This document shows, one piece after another, positions 25,799 to 34,725 of a stretch of 64,000 nucleotides of DNA (the stretch's first letter is position 1; each line of letters begins with the position of its first letter). Origin of the DNA: Candidatus Phaeomarinobacter ectocarpi (GTDB lineage: Bacteria; Pseudomonadota; Alphaproteobacteria; CGMCC-115125); contig NZ_HG966617.1 of the NCBI RefSeq assembly GCF_000689395.1, positions 3,260,721 through 3,324,720 on the forward strand. Reading direction: 5' to 3'. The notes below the pieces were generated by a model, which had not been told where the DNA came from, did not search any database, and saw only the letters and a program-made list of their open reading frames with translations. A program made the position numbers and the translations under genes.

Positions 25799-25958
25799 GC
25801 GGGCCGGACTGAAAGTGGGGATTGAACCACCCCATCACATCCACCCCCCCTTCCAATCCAGAGGCAATGCGCCACATTTGCTTGCGTGGCCGCCCCTGCA
25901 CGCTAAGGTGCGCGGCAACAGTCAGGATATTCCTCACCCAAGCTATGGAGCGCGACAC

Positions 25959-26657
25959 GTGAGCGGACAGGACATCGAGATCAAAGGCCCCGACGGCACA
26001 TTTGGCGGCTACCTCGCCACCCCGGACAATGGCAAAGGCCCCGGCATCGTCGTCATCCAGGAAATTTTCGGCGTCAATCAGGTGATGCGCGATATCTGTG
26101 ACCAGCTCGCCCGCGAAGGGTTTGTCGCCCTGTGCCCGGACCTGTTCTGGCGGCTCGAGCCCGGCATTCAGATCACCGACAAGACGGAAGAAGAATGGGC
26201 CAAGGCATTTGAGCTGTTTGGCAAGTTTGACGTGGACGCCGGTATCATTGACGTGGACGCCACCATCGAGCATCTGCGCCAGATGGAAGTCTGCAACAAC
26301 AAGGTCGGCGCTGTGGGCTATTGCCTCGGCGGCCTCCTCGCTTACCTGACCGCTGCCCGCACGGACGCAGATGCCAGCGTCGGGTTTTACGGTGTCAACA
26401 TTCAGGAAAAGCTGGATGAGGCCGAGCAGATCAAAAAGCCACTGATGCTGCACATCGCGGAAAAGGACGAATTTGTCCCTGCTGAAGCCCAGGCCGCCAT
26501 CAAGGAAGGCCTTGCGGGGAACGATCACATCACGGTGCATTCCTATGCAGGCCGCGACCATGCCTTTGCCCGTGAAGGCGGCGCCCATTTCCATCAGGAC
26601 GACGCCGATCTCGCCAATGGACGCACGCTGGCATTCTTCCGCCAGCACCTCGCCTAG
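25959..26657 (+). CDS. Dienelactone hydrolase family protein
   Basis: 232-residue alpha/beta hydrolase. The nucleophile elbow GYCLGG (about residue 122) has the Cys nucleophile of dienelactone hydrolase. The start of the core is GIVVIQEIFGVNQVMRDICDQLAREGFVALCPDLFWR; the acid is in AEKDEFVP and the base is in GRDHAFAR. By family it opens lactones or esters. The start is GTG at 25959 with GGAG before it. The gene stands in tandem with DUF255 and a quinone reductase gene. Confidence 0.93.
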   Translation: MSGQDIEIKGPDGTFGGYLATPDNGKGPGIVVIQEIFGVNQVMRDICDQLAREGFVALCPDLFWRLEPGIQITDKTEEEWAKAFELFGKFDVDAGIIDVDATIEHLRQMEVCNNKVGAVGYCLGGLLAYLTAARTDADASVGFYGVNIQEKLDEAEQIKKPLMLHIAEKDEFVPAEAQAAIKEGLAGNDHITVHSYAGRDHAFAREGGAHFHQDDADLANGRTLAFFRQHLA

Positions 26658-26748
26658 GCGCTGCCGGGTTCAAAACTGACTCAATACGGGCCTCGTTCCG
26701 TACACGAATCAAATCAACGCGCACCCAGTGACAGGCAGGAACGTTTCC

Positions 26749-27723
26749 ATGGTCAAAGCCATTCGCATTACTGAAACCGGCGGGCCGGAAGTTCTCAAGC
26801 TCGTGGACGTGGATCTCGCCGATCCAGGCGCAGGCGAAGTGCAGGTGAAACACACGGCCATCGGCCTCAACTACATCGACACGTACTTTCGGACCGGGCT
26901 CTATCCCGCTCCCATACCCTGTGGCCTGGGGCTTGAAGCCGCCGGCGTGGTCACAAAGGTCGGCGACGGTGTCACGGCTTTGAAAGAAGGCGACCGCGTT
27001 GCCTATGGATCAGGACCACTGGGCGCCTATTCAGAAGCACAAAACGCCCCTGCCAACCGTCTGGTGAAAGTGCCTGACGGTGTGAGCGACAAAGACGCTG
27101 CCGCCATGATGCTCAAAGGCATGACGGCCCACTACCTTCTGCGTCGTACCTACGAAGTCAAAGCCGGTGACACGATACTGTTTCACGCAGCCGCCGGCGG
27201 CGTTGGCCTAATTGCCTGCCAATGGGCAAAGCATCTGGGCGCGACAGTGATCGGGACAGTTGGCAGCGAAGAGAAGGCTGCCCTCGCCAAACAGGCCGGT
27301 GCCGACCACACGATTCTCTACCGCGACGAAGACGTACCCGCGCGCGTTCGCGAGATCACCGGCGGCAAGATGGTGCCGGTCGTCTATGACGGTGTCGGCA
27401 AGGACACGTTCAATATGTCGCTGGATTGCCTGGCCCCGCTGGGACTGCTGGCAAGTTTCGGCAATGCGTCAGGCCCCGTCCCGCCCTTTGACCTGAGTAT
27501 CCTCAATCTCAAGGGATCGCTCTTCGTGACCCGCCCCTCTCTGGCTGCCTATACCGCCAGTGATGAAGATCTCGCCATGACGGCCGCTGACCTGTTTGAA
27601 GTCATGGCAAAAGGTGCGGTCAAAGCAGATGTCCGTCAGGAATATGCTTTGGCAGACGCGGCACAGGCCCACAAAGATCTTGAAGGTCGAAAAACAACCG
27701 GTGCAACGGTTCTGATCCCTTAG
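26749..27723 (+). CDS. NADPH:quinone oxidoreductase (MDR family)
   Basis: 324 residues of the medium-chain dehydrogenase/reductase type without structural zinc. N-terminal GroES-like domain (VKAIRITETGGPEVLKLVDVDL and GLEAAGVVTKVGDGVTALKEGDRVAYG), then the Rossmann part AAAGGVGLIACQWAKHLGATVIGTVGSEEK with NADPH contacts. It resembles QorA (one-electron quinone reduction). The ATG at 26749 has GCAGGAAC upstream. It ends the tandem of plus-strand enzymes. Confidence 0.93.
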   Translation: MVKAIRITETGGPEVLKLVDVDLADPGAGEVQVKHTAIGLNYIDTYFRTGLYPAPIPCGLGLEAAGVVTKVGDGVTALKEGDRVAYGSGPLGAYSEAQNAPANRLVKVPDGVSDKDAAAMMLKGMTAHYLLRRTYEVKAGDTILFHAAAGGVGLIACQWAKHLGATVIGTVGSEEKAALAKQAGADHTILYRDEDVPARVREITGGKMVPVVYDGVGKDTFNMSLDCLAPLGLLASFGNASGPVPPFDLSILNLKGSLFVTRPSLAAYTASDEDLAMTAADLFEVMAKGAVKADVRQEYALADAAQAHKDLEGRKTTGATVLIP

Positions 27724-27747
27724 AACGGCAACCCCAACACGGGAGCT

Positions 27748-28419
27748 CTACTGGCCGGCCAGCAAACTCTTGTCTGGCGTCCCGGCACCCACGTCGATGA
27801 ACGCCGTGTTTTCGACCGCGAGCAGATGCTGCTTCTGCGGGTGATAGGACAGGGGATCCAGCACATCACGCGCCTTGCACCACTGTAGCGTGCCAATCAG
27901 ACGCGGTGGCCCATCGCCGACAGAAACCGGCAGAAACGTCATTTCAAATGCTTGGCCGAATTGAAGGTCACTGTCAGTACGCACCACCATCACGCACCCA
28001 CAGGGATGGTCGCCTACGCCCTGAAACAGATTGCGGCGCGAGTCGCGGCGCTCCGGCGCCACATACGCGAGCATGTCCTGGCCGGTCAGATCGACGCCCG
28101 CGCTTTCTGTAAGAGCACTGCCCCACAGGCGATGCACAAGGTCCGGACCCTGCCATTCGAGATATCGAACATAGGGCGCAAGGGTCCGCATGTGAGGGGG
28201 AGAAATATCTTCTTTGTGGGGTACCGTCTTGTCACCGCGTATGTGCCACCAATGGGCAAGAAACGCGTGCGCGACAGGCGTCAGACGTACATCACCGTGG
28301 TGACGCGGGACTTCCGATAAGGGAGCGGCAACCTTGGCGGCTGCCGAATTGGCAACCTCCGGGCGCAAAGCCGAATAGGCCCATCCAGACACAAGAGGCG
28401 AATTATGTGTTTCGCTCAC
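27748..28419 (-). CDS. Single-domain PAS protein, copy 1 (PAS_5 type)
   Basis: 223 residues. After a 50-residue disordered N-terminus comes a PAS_5 domain: AFLAHWWHIRGD, APYVRYLEWQGPDLVHRLWGSALTESAGVDLTG, PCGCVMVVRT and LPVSVGDGPPRLIGTLQW, then a short end with FIDVGAGTP. There is no output domain. The start is a GTG with GGAAGAGG. It is the last (leftmost) of three paralogues on this strand; see the other two. Such small PAS proteins include the Caulobacter polarity regulator MopJ, which is a family hint and not evidence of role. Confidence 0.85.
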   Translation of the reverse strand: MSETHNSPLVSGWAYSALRPEVANSAAAKVAAPLSEVPRHHGDVRLTPVAHAFLAHWWHIRGDKTVPHKEDISPPHMRTLAPYVRYLEWQGPDLVHRLWGSALTESAGVDLTGQDMLAYVAPERRDSRRNLFQGVGDHPCGCVMVVRTDSDLQFGQAFEMTFLPVSVGDGPPRLIGTLQWCKARDVLDPLSYHPQKQHLLAVENTAFIDVGAGTPDKSLLAGQ

Positions 28420-28544
28420 GTGAACCTCTTCCTGAGAGTGGGGAGCCGACAAACGGTGCGACAGTGCGAAGCTGACCTGCCGCCCAGTTAAGGCACGAAG
28501 CGCACCAAGAAACCGTTACCACTTTAATTCACAGTTGAACGGTT

Positions 28545-29114
28545 CTAGGCCGGAACGCCGAATCCAAGGTCAAGATACCGGAACGAATGGATGACGGTTT
28601 TGGGATCATCCGCCAGCTCAACACGCTCACCCGGCACTGCATCCACAAAGGACCCCGGACCAATCATGCGCAGCTGGCCATCGGACCCGGCAGCGACCGG
28701 CAGCGTCAGAAATTCAAACAAGCGGGTCATGCCGGATATATCCGTCACCCGGCGTTGCTGCACAAAACCACATGGCAGGCTGTGGAGGTTCTTGAGCCGC
28801 ACTTGTTCAGCAGCGCGCTCGGATTCCGGCAAAAGATCAAATACGTTGCGCCCGGTCAGATCAGCATTCATCCAGTCCGCAAGGGCGGTGCCCCACACCT
28901 TGAAGACAAGTGATCCGGCGCCATCCCATCGCAAATATCTGACATAGGGCAGCAGGCTGATAAAATCAGACGGGCGAACATCATCGGCCGCAGGTATTTT
29001 CGATGCTCCGCGTACGTCGTTCCAGTACGCGAGAAACGCCTGCGAGCGATGCGAAAGGGCTATGCCCTCTTCCAACTCCGGCAGATCTGTAGCTGATGTA
29101 TCCGTTGCTAGCAT
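28545..29114 (-). CDS. Single-domain PAS protein, copy 2 (PAS_5 type)
   Basis: 189 residues, the shortest of the trio. The same order of motifs as copy 1 occurs: AFLAYWNDVRG, LPYVRYLRWDGAGSLVFKVWGTAL, NADLTG, PCGFVQQRR and LPVAAGSDGQLRMIGPG, ending YLDLGFGVPA. No output domain, signal peptide or membrane segment. The conserved GTALADWMNADLTG core strongly differs in its neighbours, so the three copies have diverged. Spacing to copy 1 is 125 bases, to copy 3 only 58. Confidence 0.85.
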   Translation of the reverse strand: MLATDTSATDLPELEEGIALSHRSQAFLAYWNDVRGASKIPAADDVRPSDFISLLPYVRYLRWDGAGSLVFKVWGTALADWMNADLTGRNVFDLLPESERAAEQVRLKNLHSLPCGFVQQRRVTDISGMTRLFEFLTLPVAAGSDGQLRMIGPGSFVDAVPGERVELADDPKTVIHSFRYLDLGFGVPA

Positions 29115-29172
29115 GGGGAAAAACTATCGAGGATTCCTCTGCGAGAGGTTAACCCTCAAACTAGTTGGCCGG

Positions 29173-29850
29173 CTAAAGCTCAGCACCGTCTGGCACCCCA
29201 AAACCAATATCAATGAAGCTCCGCTCCAGGAGGTCCATCGGTTTTGAGCGGTCCGACGTGCCATCCCAGTGGTCCGGCACCTCGCGCAGCATGATCGATC
29301 CAATGATGCGATCGCCATTTGTCATCCCGTCACCGCTGTTGGAAATCGCAGCAACCGGCAAATGAAGAAGCTCTATTTCCCGGCTACCGCCACCGGCAAT
29401 GTAGGATCGTCGGATGGTCACGCTGCCGCACGGCTGGCCATGGAGCATTTTGAAGGCCGCGAGTTCATCGTCGTATTGGTCAGGCCCCATGAGGTCGAGC
29501 AGGTTCGTGCCGGTCAGGTCCGCACCAAACGCTGTACTCAGGGCACTGCCAAAGACCCGGATGCGCAGATCATCAGCCGCTTCCCAGCTGAGATACCGCG
29601 AATAGGGCAGCAGCTCGCGGAAGTCTTTCGGGCTGATCTGGGAGGTATCCGGCATGGGGTTGGTGCCGCGCGTGCCGTGCCAATAAGCCAGCATCTCGCG
29701 TCCCACATGGGTCAGTTCCATACCGTTGGAAACCGCCGGAAGGTCATCATACTGGCCAGAAAAGGGCGTTTTGACCGAGCGAACGAAATTGGGGTCGAAG
29801 GCAGGCGTCGACCATCCGGGGACTTCACGACCAGGCCCGTTGTCACGCAT
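29173..29850 (-). CDS. Single-domain PAS protein, copy 3 (PAS_5 type)
   Basis: 225 residues from the ATG at 29850, which has GGTGGAG before it (an earlier one at 29871 adds seven residues). After a 50-residue N-terminus comes EMLAYWHGTRG, LLPYSRYLSWEAADDLRIRVFGSALSTAFGADLTG, PCGSVTIRR and LPVAAISNSGD, then SFIDIGFGVP. Being nearest the rho gene (which begins 49 bases... upstream of its stop side on the same strand), it lies downstream of rho and may be read with it. The role is unknown. Confidence 0.85.
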   Translation of the reverse strand: MRDNGPGREVPGWSTPAFDPNFVRSVKTPFSGQYDDLPAVSNGMELTHVGREMLAYWHGTRGTNPMPDTSQISPKDFRELLPYSRYLSWEAADDLRIRVFGSALSTAFGADLTGTNLLDLMGPDQYDDELAAFKMLHGQPCGSVTIRRSYIAGGGSREIELLHLPVAAISNSGDGMTNGDRIIGSIMLREVPDHWDGTSDRSKPMDLLERSFIDIGFGVPDGAEL

Positions 29851-29919
29851 TTGTCTGCTCCACCCACGCATTCAGTGCGGACGATACATGTCCGACACCA
29901 AAAGAGTACGGCAAGAAGG

Positions 29920-31185
29920 TTACGTGTTCATTGAATCGAAGAACTCGTCGTTCGATTTGGTCTGCTTGAGCTTGTCGAGCAGGAACTCGATCGCGTCCGT
30001 CGTGCCCATCGGGTTGAGGATACGGCGCAGCACATACATCTTCTGCAGCACCTTCTTGTCGACCAGCAGTTCTTCCTTACGCGTACCGGACTTGAGAATG
30101 TCCATGGACGGGAAGGTCCGCTTGTCGGCGACCTTACGGTCGAGCACGATTTCCGAGTTACCGGTGCCTTTGAATTCCTCAAAGATCACTTCATCCATAC
30201 GGCTGCCGGTATCGATCAGTGCCGTTGAAATGATGGTCAGTGAACCACCTTCTTCAATGTTACGGGCCGCACCAAAGAAGCGCTTGGGCCGCTGCAACGC
30301 ATTGGCATCCACACCACCGGTCAGCACCTTGCCTGAGGACGGCACAACCGTGTTGTAAGCGCGGCCAAGGCGGGTGATCGAGTCGAGCAGGATCACGACG
30401 TCGCGACCATGTTCCACCAGGCGCTTGGCCTTCTCGATGACCATCTCCGCCACCTGCACGTGACGCTGGGCAGGCTCATCAAAGGTTGACGACACAACTT
30501 CACCCTTCACCGAGCGCTGCATGTCCGTCACTTCTTCAGGACGCTCATCAATCAGCAGCACGATCAGATAGCATTCGGGATGATTGGCCGCGATCGAGTG
30601 CGCAATGTTCTGCAGAAGCACCGTTTTACCGGTCCGCGGTGGCGCCACGATCAGCGCACGCTGGCCCTTGCCCAGCGGCGACACGATATCGATGACGCGC
30701 GACGACTTGTCTTTGATGGTCGGGTCTTCGACTTCCATCTTCAGGCGCTCATCAGGATAAAGCGGCGTCAGATTGTCGAAGTGGACCTTGTGCTTGGCCG
30801 CGTCCGGGTCTTCGAAGTTGATGGTGTTGACCTTGAGCAGCGCAAAGTAGCGCTCGCCATCTTTCGGGCTACGGATATCACCTTCCACCGTGTCACCGGT
30901 GCGAAGGGAGAAGCGGCGGATCTGCGACGGCGAGACATAGATGTCATCAGGGCCTGGCAGATAGTTGGCGTCCGGTGAGCGCAGAAAGCCGAAGCCGTCC
31001 TGCAGCACTTCCAGAACACCTTCGCCGATAATGTCGACGTCCTTTTCGGCCATGTTCTTGAGGATGGAGAACATCAGCTCCTGCTTGCGCAGGGCACTGG
31101 CGTTTTCCACTTCATACTCTTCCGCAGTGGAGAGCAGCTCAGTTGGGCTTTTGGCTTTGAGGTCGGCGAGTTTTACAGGATCCAT
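29920..31185 (-). CDS. rho: Transcription termination factor Rho
   Basis: 421 residues, hexameric RNA-dependent ATPase. N-terminal RNA-binding cold-shock-like domain ([36 protein letters not shown]), then the motor with Walker [17 protein letters not shown], Walker [17 protein letters not shown], and the R-loop [28 protein letters not shown] precedes the ATG. A 462-base gap lies upstream, which may hold an autoregulatory leader, as in other bacteria. PAS genes follow on the same strand. Confidence 0.98.
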   Translation of the reverse strand: MDPVKLADLKAKSPTELLSTAEEYEVENASALRKQELMFSILKNMAEKDVDIIGEGVLEVLQDGFGFLRSPDANYLPGPDDIYVSPSQIRRFSLRTGDTVEGDIRSPKDGERYFALLKVNTINFEDPDAAKHKVHFDNLTPLYPDERLKMEVEDPTIKDKSSRVIDIVSPLGKGQRALIVAPPRTGKTVLLQNIAHSIAANHPECYLIVLLIDERPEEVTDMQRSVKGEVVSSTFDEPAQRHVQVAEMVIEKAKRLVEHGRDVVILLDSITRLGRAYNTVVPSSGKVLTGGVDANALQRPKRFFGAARNIEEGGSLTIISTALIDTGSRMDEVIFEEFKGTGNSEIVLDRKVADKRTFPSMDILKSGTRKEELLVDKKVLQKMYVLRRILNPMGTTDAIEFLLDKLKQTKSNDEFFDSMNT

Positions 31186-31647
31186 CGGGTCTTCTTTGAA
31201 ACTTTAAAGGGTGCCCCATGACCACTTTGGCGCAGGAGGCAAAACGGGGATGGGCAACGACCTGCCGTCCGGCAAGCCGCGCCCTGAATGGGAAAAATCC
31301 TAATGGCCGCTAGGAACGGCGATCCGGCAACGTCTTTGTTTTTAAAACTGACCGCTTGTGGCGCGGTCATGACATCAGCTTCGGTATGGATTTGTGAGGA
31401 GGCGGGGCAGTCTCTGGACACGACATTGGGAAGAACCCCAACACCAGCAACCAGAAAAGGGTGAAAGCGAATTTGTCTAACGGTCGGAAGTAGTCAGATT
31501 TGCCGGGAGGCCAAATAGGGTGACACCGGCAAACGTCCGGATGACGTTGGGGACAATATCTCTATCGACCCGACAAGCTTACCGGAATCCGCAGCCAAGC
31601 GCAAAGCCATAAAGATGGCCGCGATTTTCCCCGACCGTGCAAACAAC
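31186..31647. promoter_or_regulatory. 462-base rho leader / hemJ 3' region
   Basis: No gene found. It carries a hairpin-forming TGCCG/CGGCA pair near 31260-31278, an AT-rich block at about 31340 (GTTTTTAAAAC) that could be a promoter, and a perfect inverted repeat TTTGCCGG (31499-31506) with CCGGCAAA (31526-31533). The region is where rho initiation signals are expected. Confidence 0.4.
31499..31533. promoter_or_regulatory. Inverted repeat TTTGCCGG / CCGGCAAA
   Basis: Eight-base perfect arms with a 19-base spacer in the gap between hemJ and rho. It may be an operator or a terminator hairpin for hemJ; there is no T-tract on the minus strand immediately after it. Confidence 0.4.
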
Positions 31648-32094
31648 CTAGAACGGCTTCACGATCACCAGAATGACGATGAAAATCGTCGCCACCGGCC
31701 CGATCTCATTGATCATCCGGAAAAACTTCTCGCTTTTTGGCCGCTCGTCACGCTCGAACTTCTTGCGCCAGGCAGACAGCATGCCGTGCAGGGCGCTCAG
31801 ACCCACAACAAGTGTCAGCTTGGCGTGCAGCCACCCGGCCTGGCCAAACCCCTCAAGGCCCGGATACAGCGTGAAGACAAGCAGGATGCCAAATAGCCAG
31901 GTGGCAATCATCGCCGGGTTGATGATGATCCGCATCAGCCGCCGCTCCGCCAGCTTCATGGTCTCTGACATCTCGGAGCCAACAGCGGATGGATAGTGAT
32001 AGATGAAAAGTCGCGGCAGCATATACATGCCGGCCATCCAGAAGATCACCGAAATGACGTGGAGCGCCTTGATCCACAGATAATAATCCGCCAC
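31648..32094 (-). CDS. hemJ: Protoporphyrinogen oxidase HemJ
   Basis: 148 residues, four membrane helices. It converts protoporphyrinogen IX to protoporphyrin IX in the inner membrane, the step before ferrochelatase. The conserved start YLWIKALHVISVIFWMAGMYMLPRLFIYH carries the heme-ligand-type His (H12), and RRLMRIIINPAMIATWLFGILL is typical of the UPF0093/HemJ family. It follows hemH on the same strand after 35 bases, completing hemE-hemH-hemJ. Confidence 0.95.
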   Translation of the reverse strand: MADYYLWIKALHVISVIFWMAGMYMLPRLFIYHYPSAVGSEMSETMKLAERRLMRIIINPAMIATWLFGILLVFTLYPGLEGFGQAGWLHAKLTLVVGLSALHGMLSAWRKKFERDERPKSEKFFRMINEIGPVATIFIVILVIVKPF

Positions 32095-32129
32095 CGGTTT
32101 TCTCCCTGATTTCTGGTTCTATTCAGCTC

Positions 32130-33152
32130 TTACGCGGCTGCTTTTGCCGGACATTTGCCGCAGGTGCCAGGACATATCCGTCTGCCACCCGCAGGCGCCA
32201 CACCGTCCCCGGCCCCCAGCACGGCGGCTTTCAGCGCCTCGACATAATGCGGGTTTGTGCCCAGCGCAGGTACCCGCTTGTAGGACACAACACCTGCTTT
32301 TTCTGCCAGCTCGGCATATTCGATATCAAGCTCGACCAGGGTCTCGGAATGCTCAGAGACAAACGCGATCGGCACAACGACAAGTGACTTGCCCTCCTGG
32401 CCTGCCCGCTCAATCTCATCATCGGTCGACGGCCCGATCCACTCCAGCGGACCAACCCGGCTTTGGTAGCAGGTGACGTAGTCAAGGTCTGATTGCCCCA
32501 GGGCCGAGACTGTCGCCGCCACCGTCTGCTCGACCTGCCATTGATAGGGGTCGCCACCGTCGACGACCTTCTTCGGCAGGCCATGCGCGGAGAACAAAAC
32601 CCGGGTATTGGGCTCGGAGACATAGGAGCGGAGCAAATCTGCGTGCGCCGCGACATATATGCGGTCCGTCGGGTAACAACACACAGTTTTCGTGTGCACT
32701 GCAAAATCGTGTTCCCGCGCCTGCTTTTCCCAGTCGAGGACCGACGACCCGGTGGTCGTTGTGGAGAATTGCGGATAGAGCGGCAGCAACGTCACTTCGT
32801 CGGGCCCAAACGCCTTCAATTCGCCGATGGCTTCCGCCGCAAACGGATGCCAGTAGCGCATGGCGATCACGACCTTGAAGTCATCCACGGGATTTTCAGC
32901 GTTCAGGGCCGTTTCCAGCGCAGTTGCCTGGGCCTGAGTCAGCTCTAAAAGCGGCGATTTTCCGCCGATATGCCCATAGATTTCCTGGGCAACCGGCGCC
33001 CGGCGCGTGGAAATCAGTTTTGCGACGAGCCACCGCAATGGCTGCGGCAGACCGATGATCGCCTTGTCGCTGAACAGGTTGAACAGGAACGGCTGCACCG
33101 AGGAAAGCTGGTCCGGTCCGCCCAGATTGAAGAGAACAACAGCGCGTTTCAT
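32130..33152 (-). CDS. hemH: Ferrochelatase
   Basis: 340 residues. It inserts Fe(II) into protoporphyrin IX. Start KRAVVLFNLGGPDQLSSVQPFLFNLFSDKAIIGLP is standard, catalytic His is in LFSAHGLPKKVVDGGDPYQ, and acidic FVSEHSETLVELDIEYAELA lies near 260-280. The C-terminus has CPGTCGKCP (C327, C331, C334), three cysteines close together where some alphaproteobacterial ferrochelatases hold a [2Fe-2S] cluster. Translation is coupled to hemE by a four-base overlap (ATGA). Confidence 0.97.
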   Translation of the reverse strand: MKRAVVLFNLGGPDQLSSVQPFLFNLFSDKAIIGLPQPLRWLVAKLISTRRAPVAQEIYGHIGGKSPLLELTQAQATALETALNAENPVDDFKVVIAMRYWHPFAAEAIGELKAFGPDEVTLLPLYPQFSTTTTGSSVLDWEKQAREHDFAVHTKTVCCYPTDRIYVAAHADLLRSYVSEPNTRVLFSAHGLPKKVVDGGDPYQWQVEQTVAATVSALGQSDLDYVTCYQSRVGPLEWIGPSTDDEIERAGQEGKSLVVVPIAFVSEHSETLVELDIEYAELAEKAGVVSYKRVPALGTNPHYVEALKAAVLGAGDGVAPAGGRRICPGTCGKCPAKAAA

Positions 33153-34210
33153 CGGTTGCGCACCCTTTCCACCACCTGACCCACATGCTCCGGCGGCGTC
33201 TGCGGCACAATGCCGTGGCCCAGATTGAACACGAAAGGCTTGCCATCAAACGCTTCGATGATCGTATCCACCGCCTTCAGCATCTTGTCGCCGCCGGCCA
33301 CCAGCAGCAGCGGATCAAGATTGCCCTGGCAGACCGTTTTGTCCGCCAGCTCAGCGACAGCCCATGACAGCGGCACCGATGGATCAAGACCCACCGCATC
33401 AACCGCGGTCTCAGCCACATAACGCGGCAACAGGGGGCCTGCCCCTTTAGGGAAGCCAATGATGGGTACTGTCACCCCAAGCGCTCTGAGACGCTCAACC
33501 AGCGCCTTTGTCGGCGCAATGGACCAGCGGGCGAACTCATCCTCCGGCAGCACGCCGGACCACGTATCGAACAGCTGCAGGATGTCAGCACCTGCCTGCA
33601 CCTGACGCAGCAGATACTGCGCGGTGGATTCCACCAGCACATCCATTAGCGCTTCAAACGCGTCGCGCTGCTGATAGGCAAACAGCCGCGCAGGCGCCTG
33701 ATCTGGCGTACCCCGCCCGGCAATCATGTAGGTCGCAACCGTCCAGGGCGATCCGGCAAAGCCGATAAGATCTGTTTCACCCGGCAGCGATGACCGCAGG
33801 ATGGACACCGTCTCATAGATGGAAGACAGGGCATCGGCTGCCCCATCCACATCGAGGGCTGCAACCGCTTTGCCATCTTCGAGCGGCTCAAGCCGTGGAC
33901 CTTCGCCGGTTTCAAACCAGAGCTTTTGTCCCAGCGCCTGGGGAATGAGCAGAATGTCCGCAAACAGGATCGACGCATCAAAGCCATAGCGCCGGATCGG
34001 CTGAAGGGTCACTTCACTGGCAAGCTTCGGGTCAAAGCAAAGATCAAGAAAGCCGCCCGCCTTCTCCCGCGTTTCACGATACTCGGGAAGATACCGCCCG
34101 GCCTGGCGCATGAGCCATACGGGAGGAGGTGACATCACCTCTCCCTTGATTGCCTTTAGAAGCCTGCCGTCTGGTCGAGACGCTTGAGAAGTCTTTAGGT
34201 CGCTCGGCAC
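33149..34210 (-). CDS. hemE: Uroporphyrinogen decarboxylase
   Basis: 353 residues; removes four carboxyls from uroporphyrinogen III. Family marks: PVWLMRQAGRYLPEYRETREKAGGFLDLC at 31-60, the central IGFAGSPWTVATYMI, and FNLGHGIVPQTPPEHV near the end. It is the first gene of the hemE-hemH-hemJ set, transcribed away from the candidate origin. In Caulobacter the replication origin directly adjoins hemE, as it does here. Confidence 0.98.
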   Translation of the reverse strand: MPSDLKTSQASRPDGRLLKAIKGEVMSPPPVWLMRQAGRYLPEYRETREKAGGFLDLCFDPKLASEVTLQPIRRYGFDASILFADILLIPQALGQKLWFETGEGPRLEPLEDGKAVAALDVDGAADALSSIYETVSILRSSLPGETDLIGFAGSPWTVATYMIAGRGTPDQAPARLFAYQQRDAFEALMDVLVESTAQYLLRQVQAGADILQLFDTWSGVLPEDEFARWSIAPTKALVERLRALGVTVPIIGFPKGAGPLLPRYVAETAVDAVGLDPSVPLSWAVAELADKTVCQGNLDPLLLVAGGDKMLKAVDTIIEAFDGKPFVFNLGHGIVPQTPPEHVGQVVERVRNR

Positions 34211-34725
34211 GTCACTCTTCCAAACTATGATTCTTACTTAAATAGATGAGGATAGTAGGGGGCAGGGAAAGCGGGGATTGTGGCGCTGTCCCTAAGTCAC
34301 CCCGAGATATAAACCGGTTCGCATGCTGACCCATAGGCCTTGCAGAAAAGACCTGTGGGCAAATGCACCAATCACAGTGACAGTAGGCGAAAGGATTATG
34401 GGGAAAACAGGATCAAGTGACGCAGGCATCCACACTTACCCCCGCAATCCCCGTGTTCAGACCAAACACCACCCTTGTCCATCCACAGACTCATGGAATT
34501 GCCGTTAACACTTCATTAACCCTTGTGATTCACAGGCCCCCGGCTGAAAGCCGAATCTATCCACATAAGCAGGACATCACACATGGCTTATCCCGGAGCC
34601 CAATCTGGCCTGCATGAGCCTGCAGACCGCCAAGTGATGGCTGCCGCAAACCGTGCCAAGCCATTGCCAGCCAAGCTTTAGAGCGGTAACCACGACTGTC
34701 TTTCGTCCTCCAAAGGCTCATCCGC
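34211..34725. other. Putative replication origin (oriC) between hemE and ppsR
   Basis: This 515-base gap is in the same position as the Caulobacter origin (hemE and RP001/DUF299). Genes on its left read leftward and on its right rightward, so transcription leaves it both ways. It has one perfect TTAA-N7-TTAAC site (34505-34520), imperfect DnaA boxes CTATCCACA (34557), GCATCCACA (34426) and CCATCCACA (about 34488), TTGTGATTCACAG, GANTC sites at about 34228 and 34527, and an AT-rich block at its hemE end. No intact DnaA consensus box is seen, so the case rests on synteny and strand switch. Confidence 0.75.
34505..34520. promoter_or_regulatory. CtrA-type site in the putative origin
   Basis: TTAA-CACTTCA-TTAAC matches the full CtrA consensus with a seven-base spacer. 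In Caulobacter CtrA blocks initiation at origin sites of this kind. It lies 37 bases before an imperfect DnaA box. Confidence 0.65.

Noticed and set aside
25638-26648. Open frame of 336 codons on the minus strand
   Set aside because: Antisense to the dienelactone hydrolase gene; composition is the mirror of a real coding strand.
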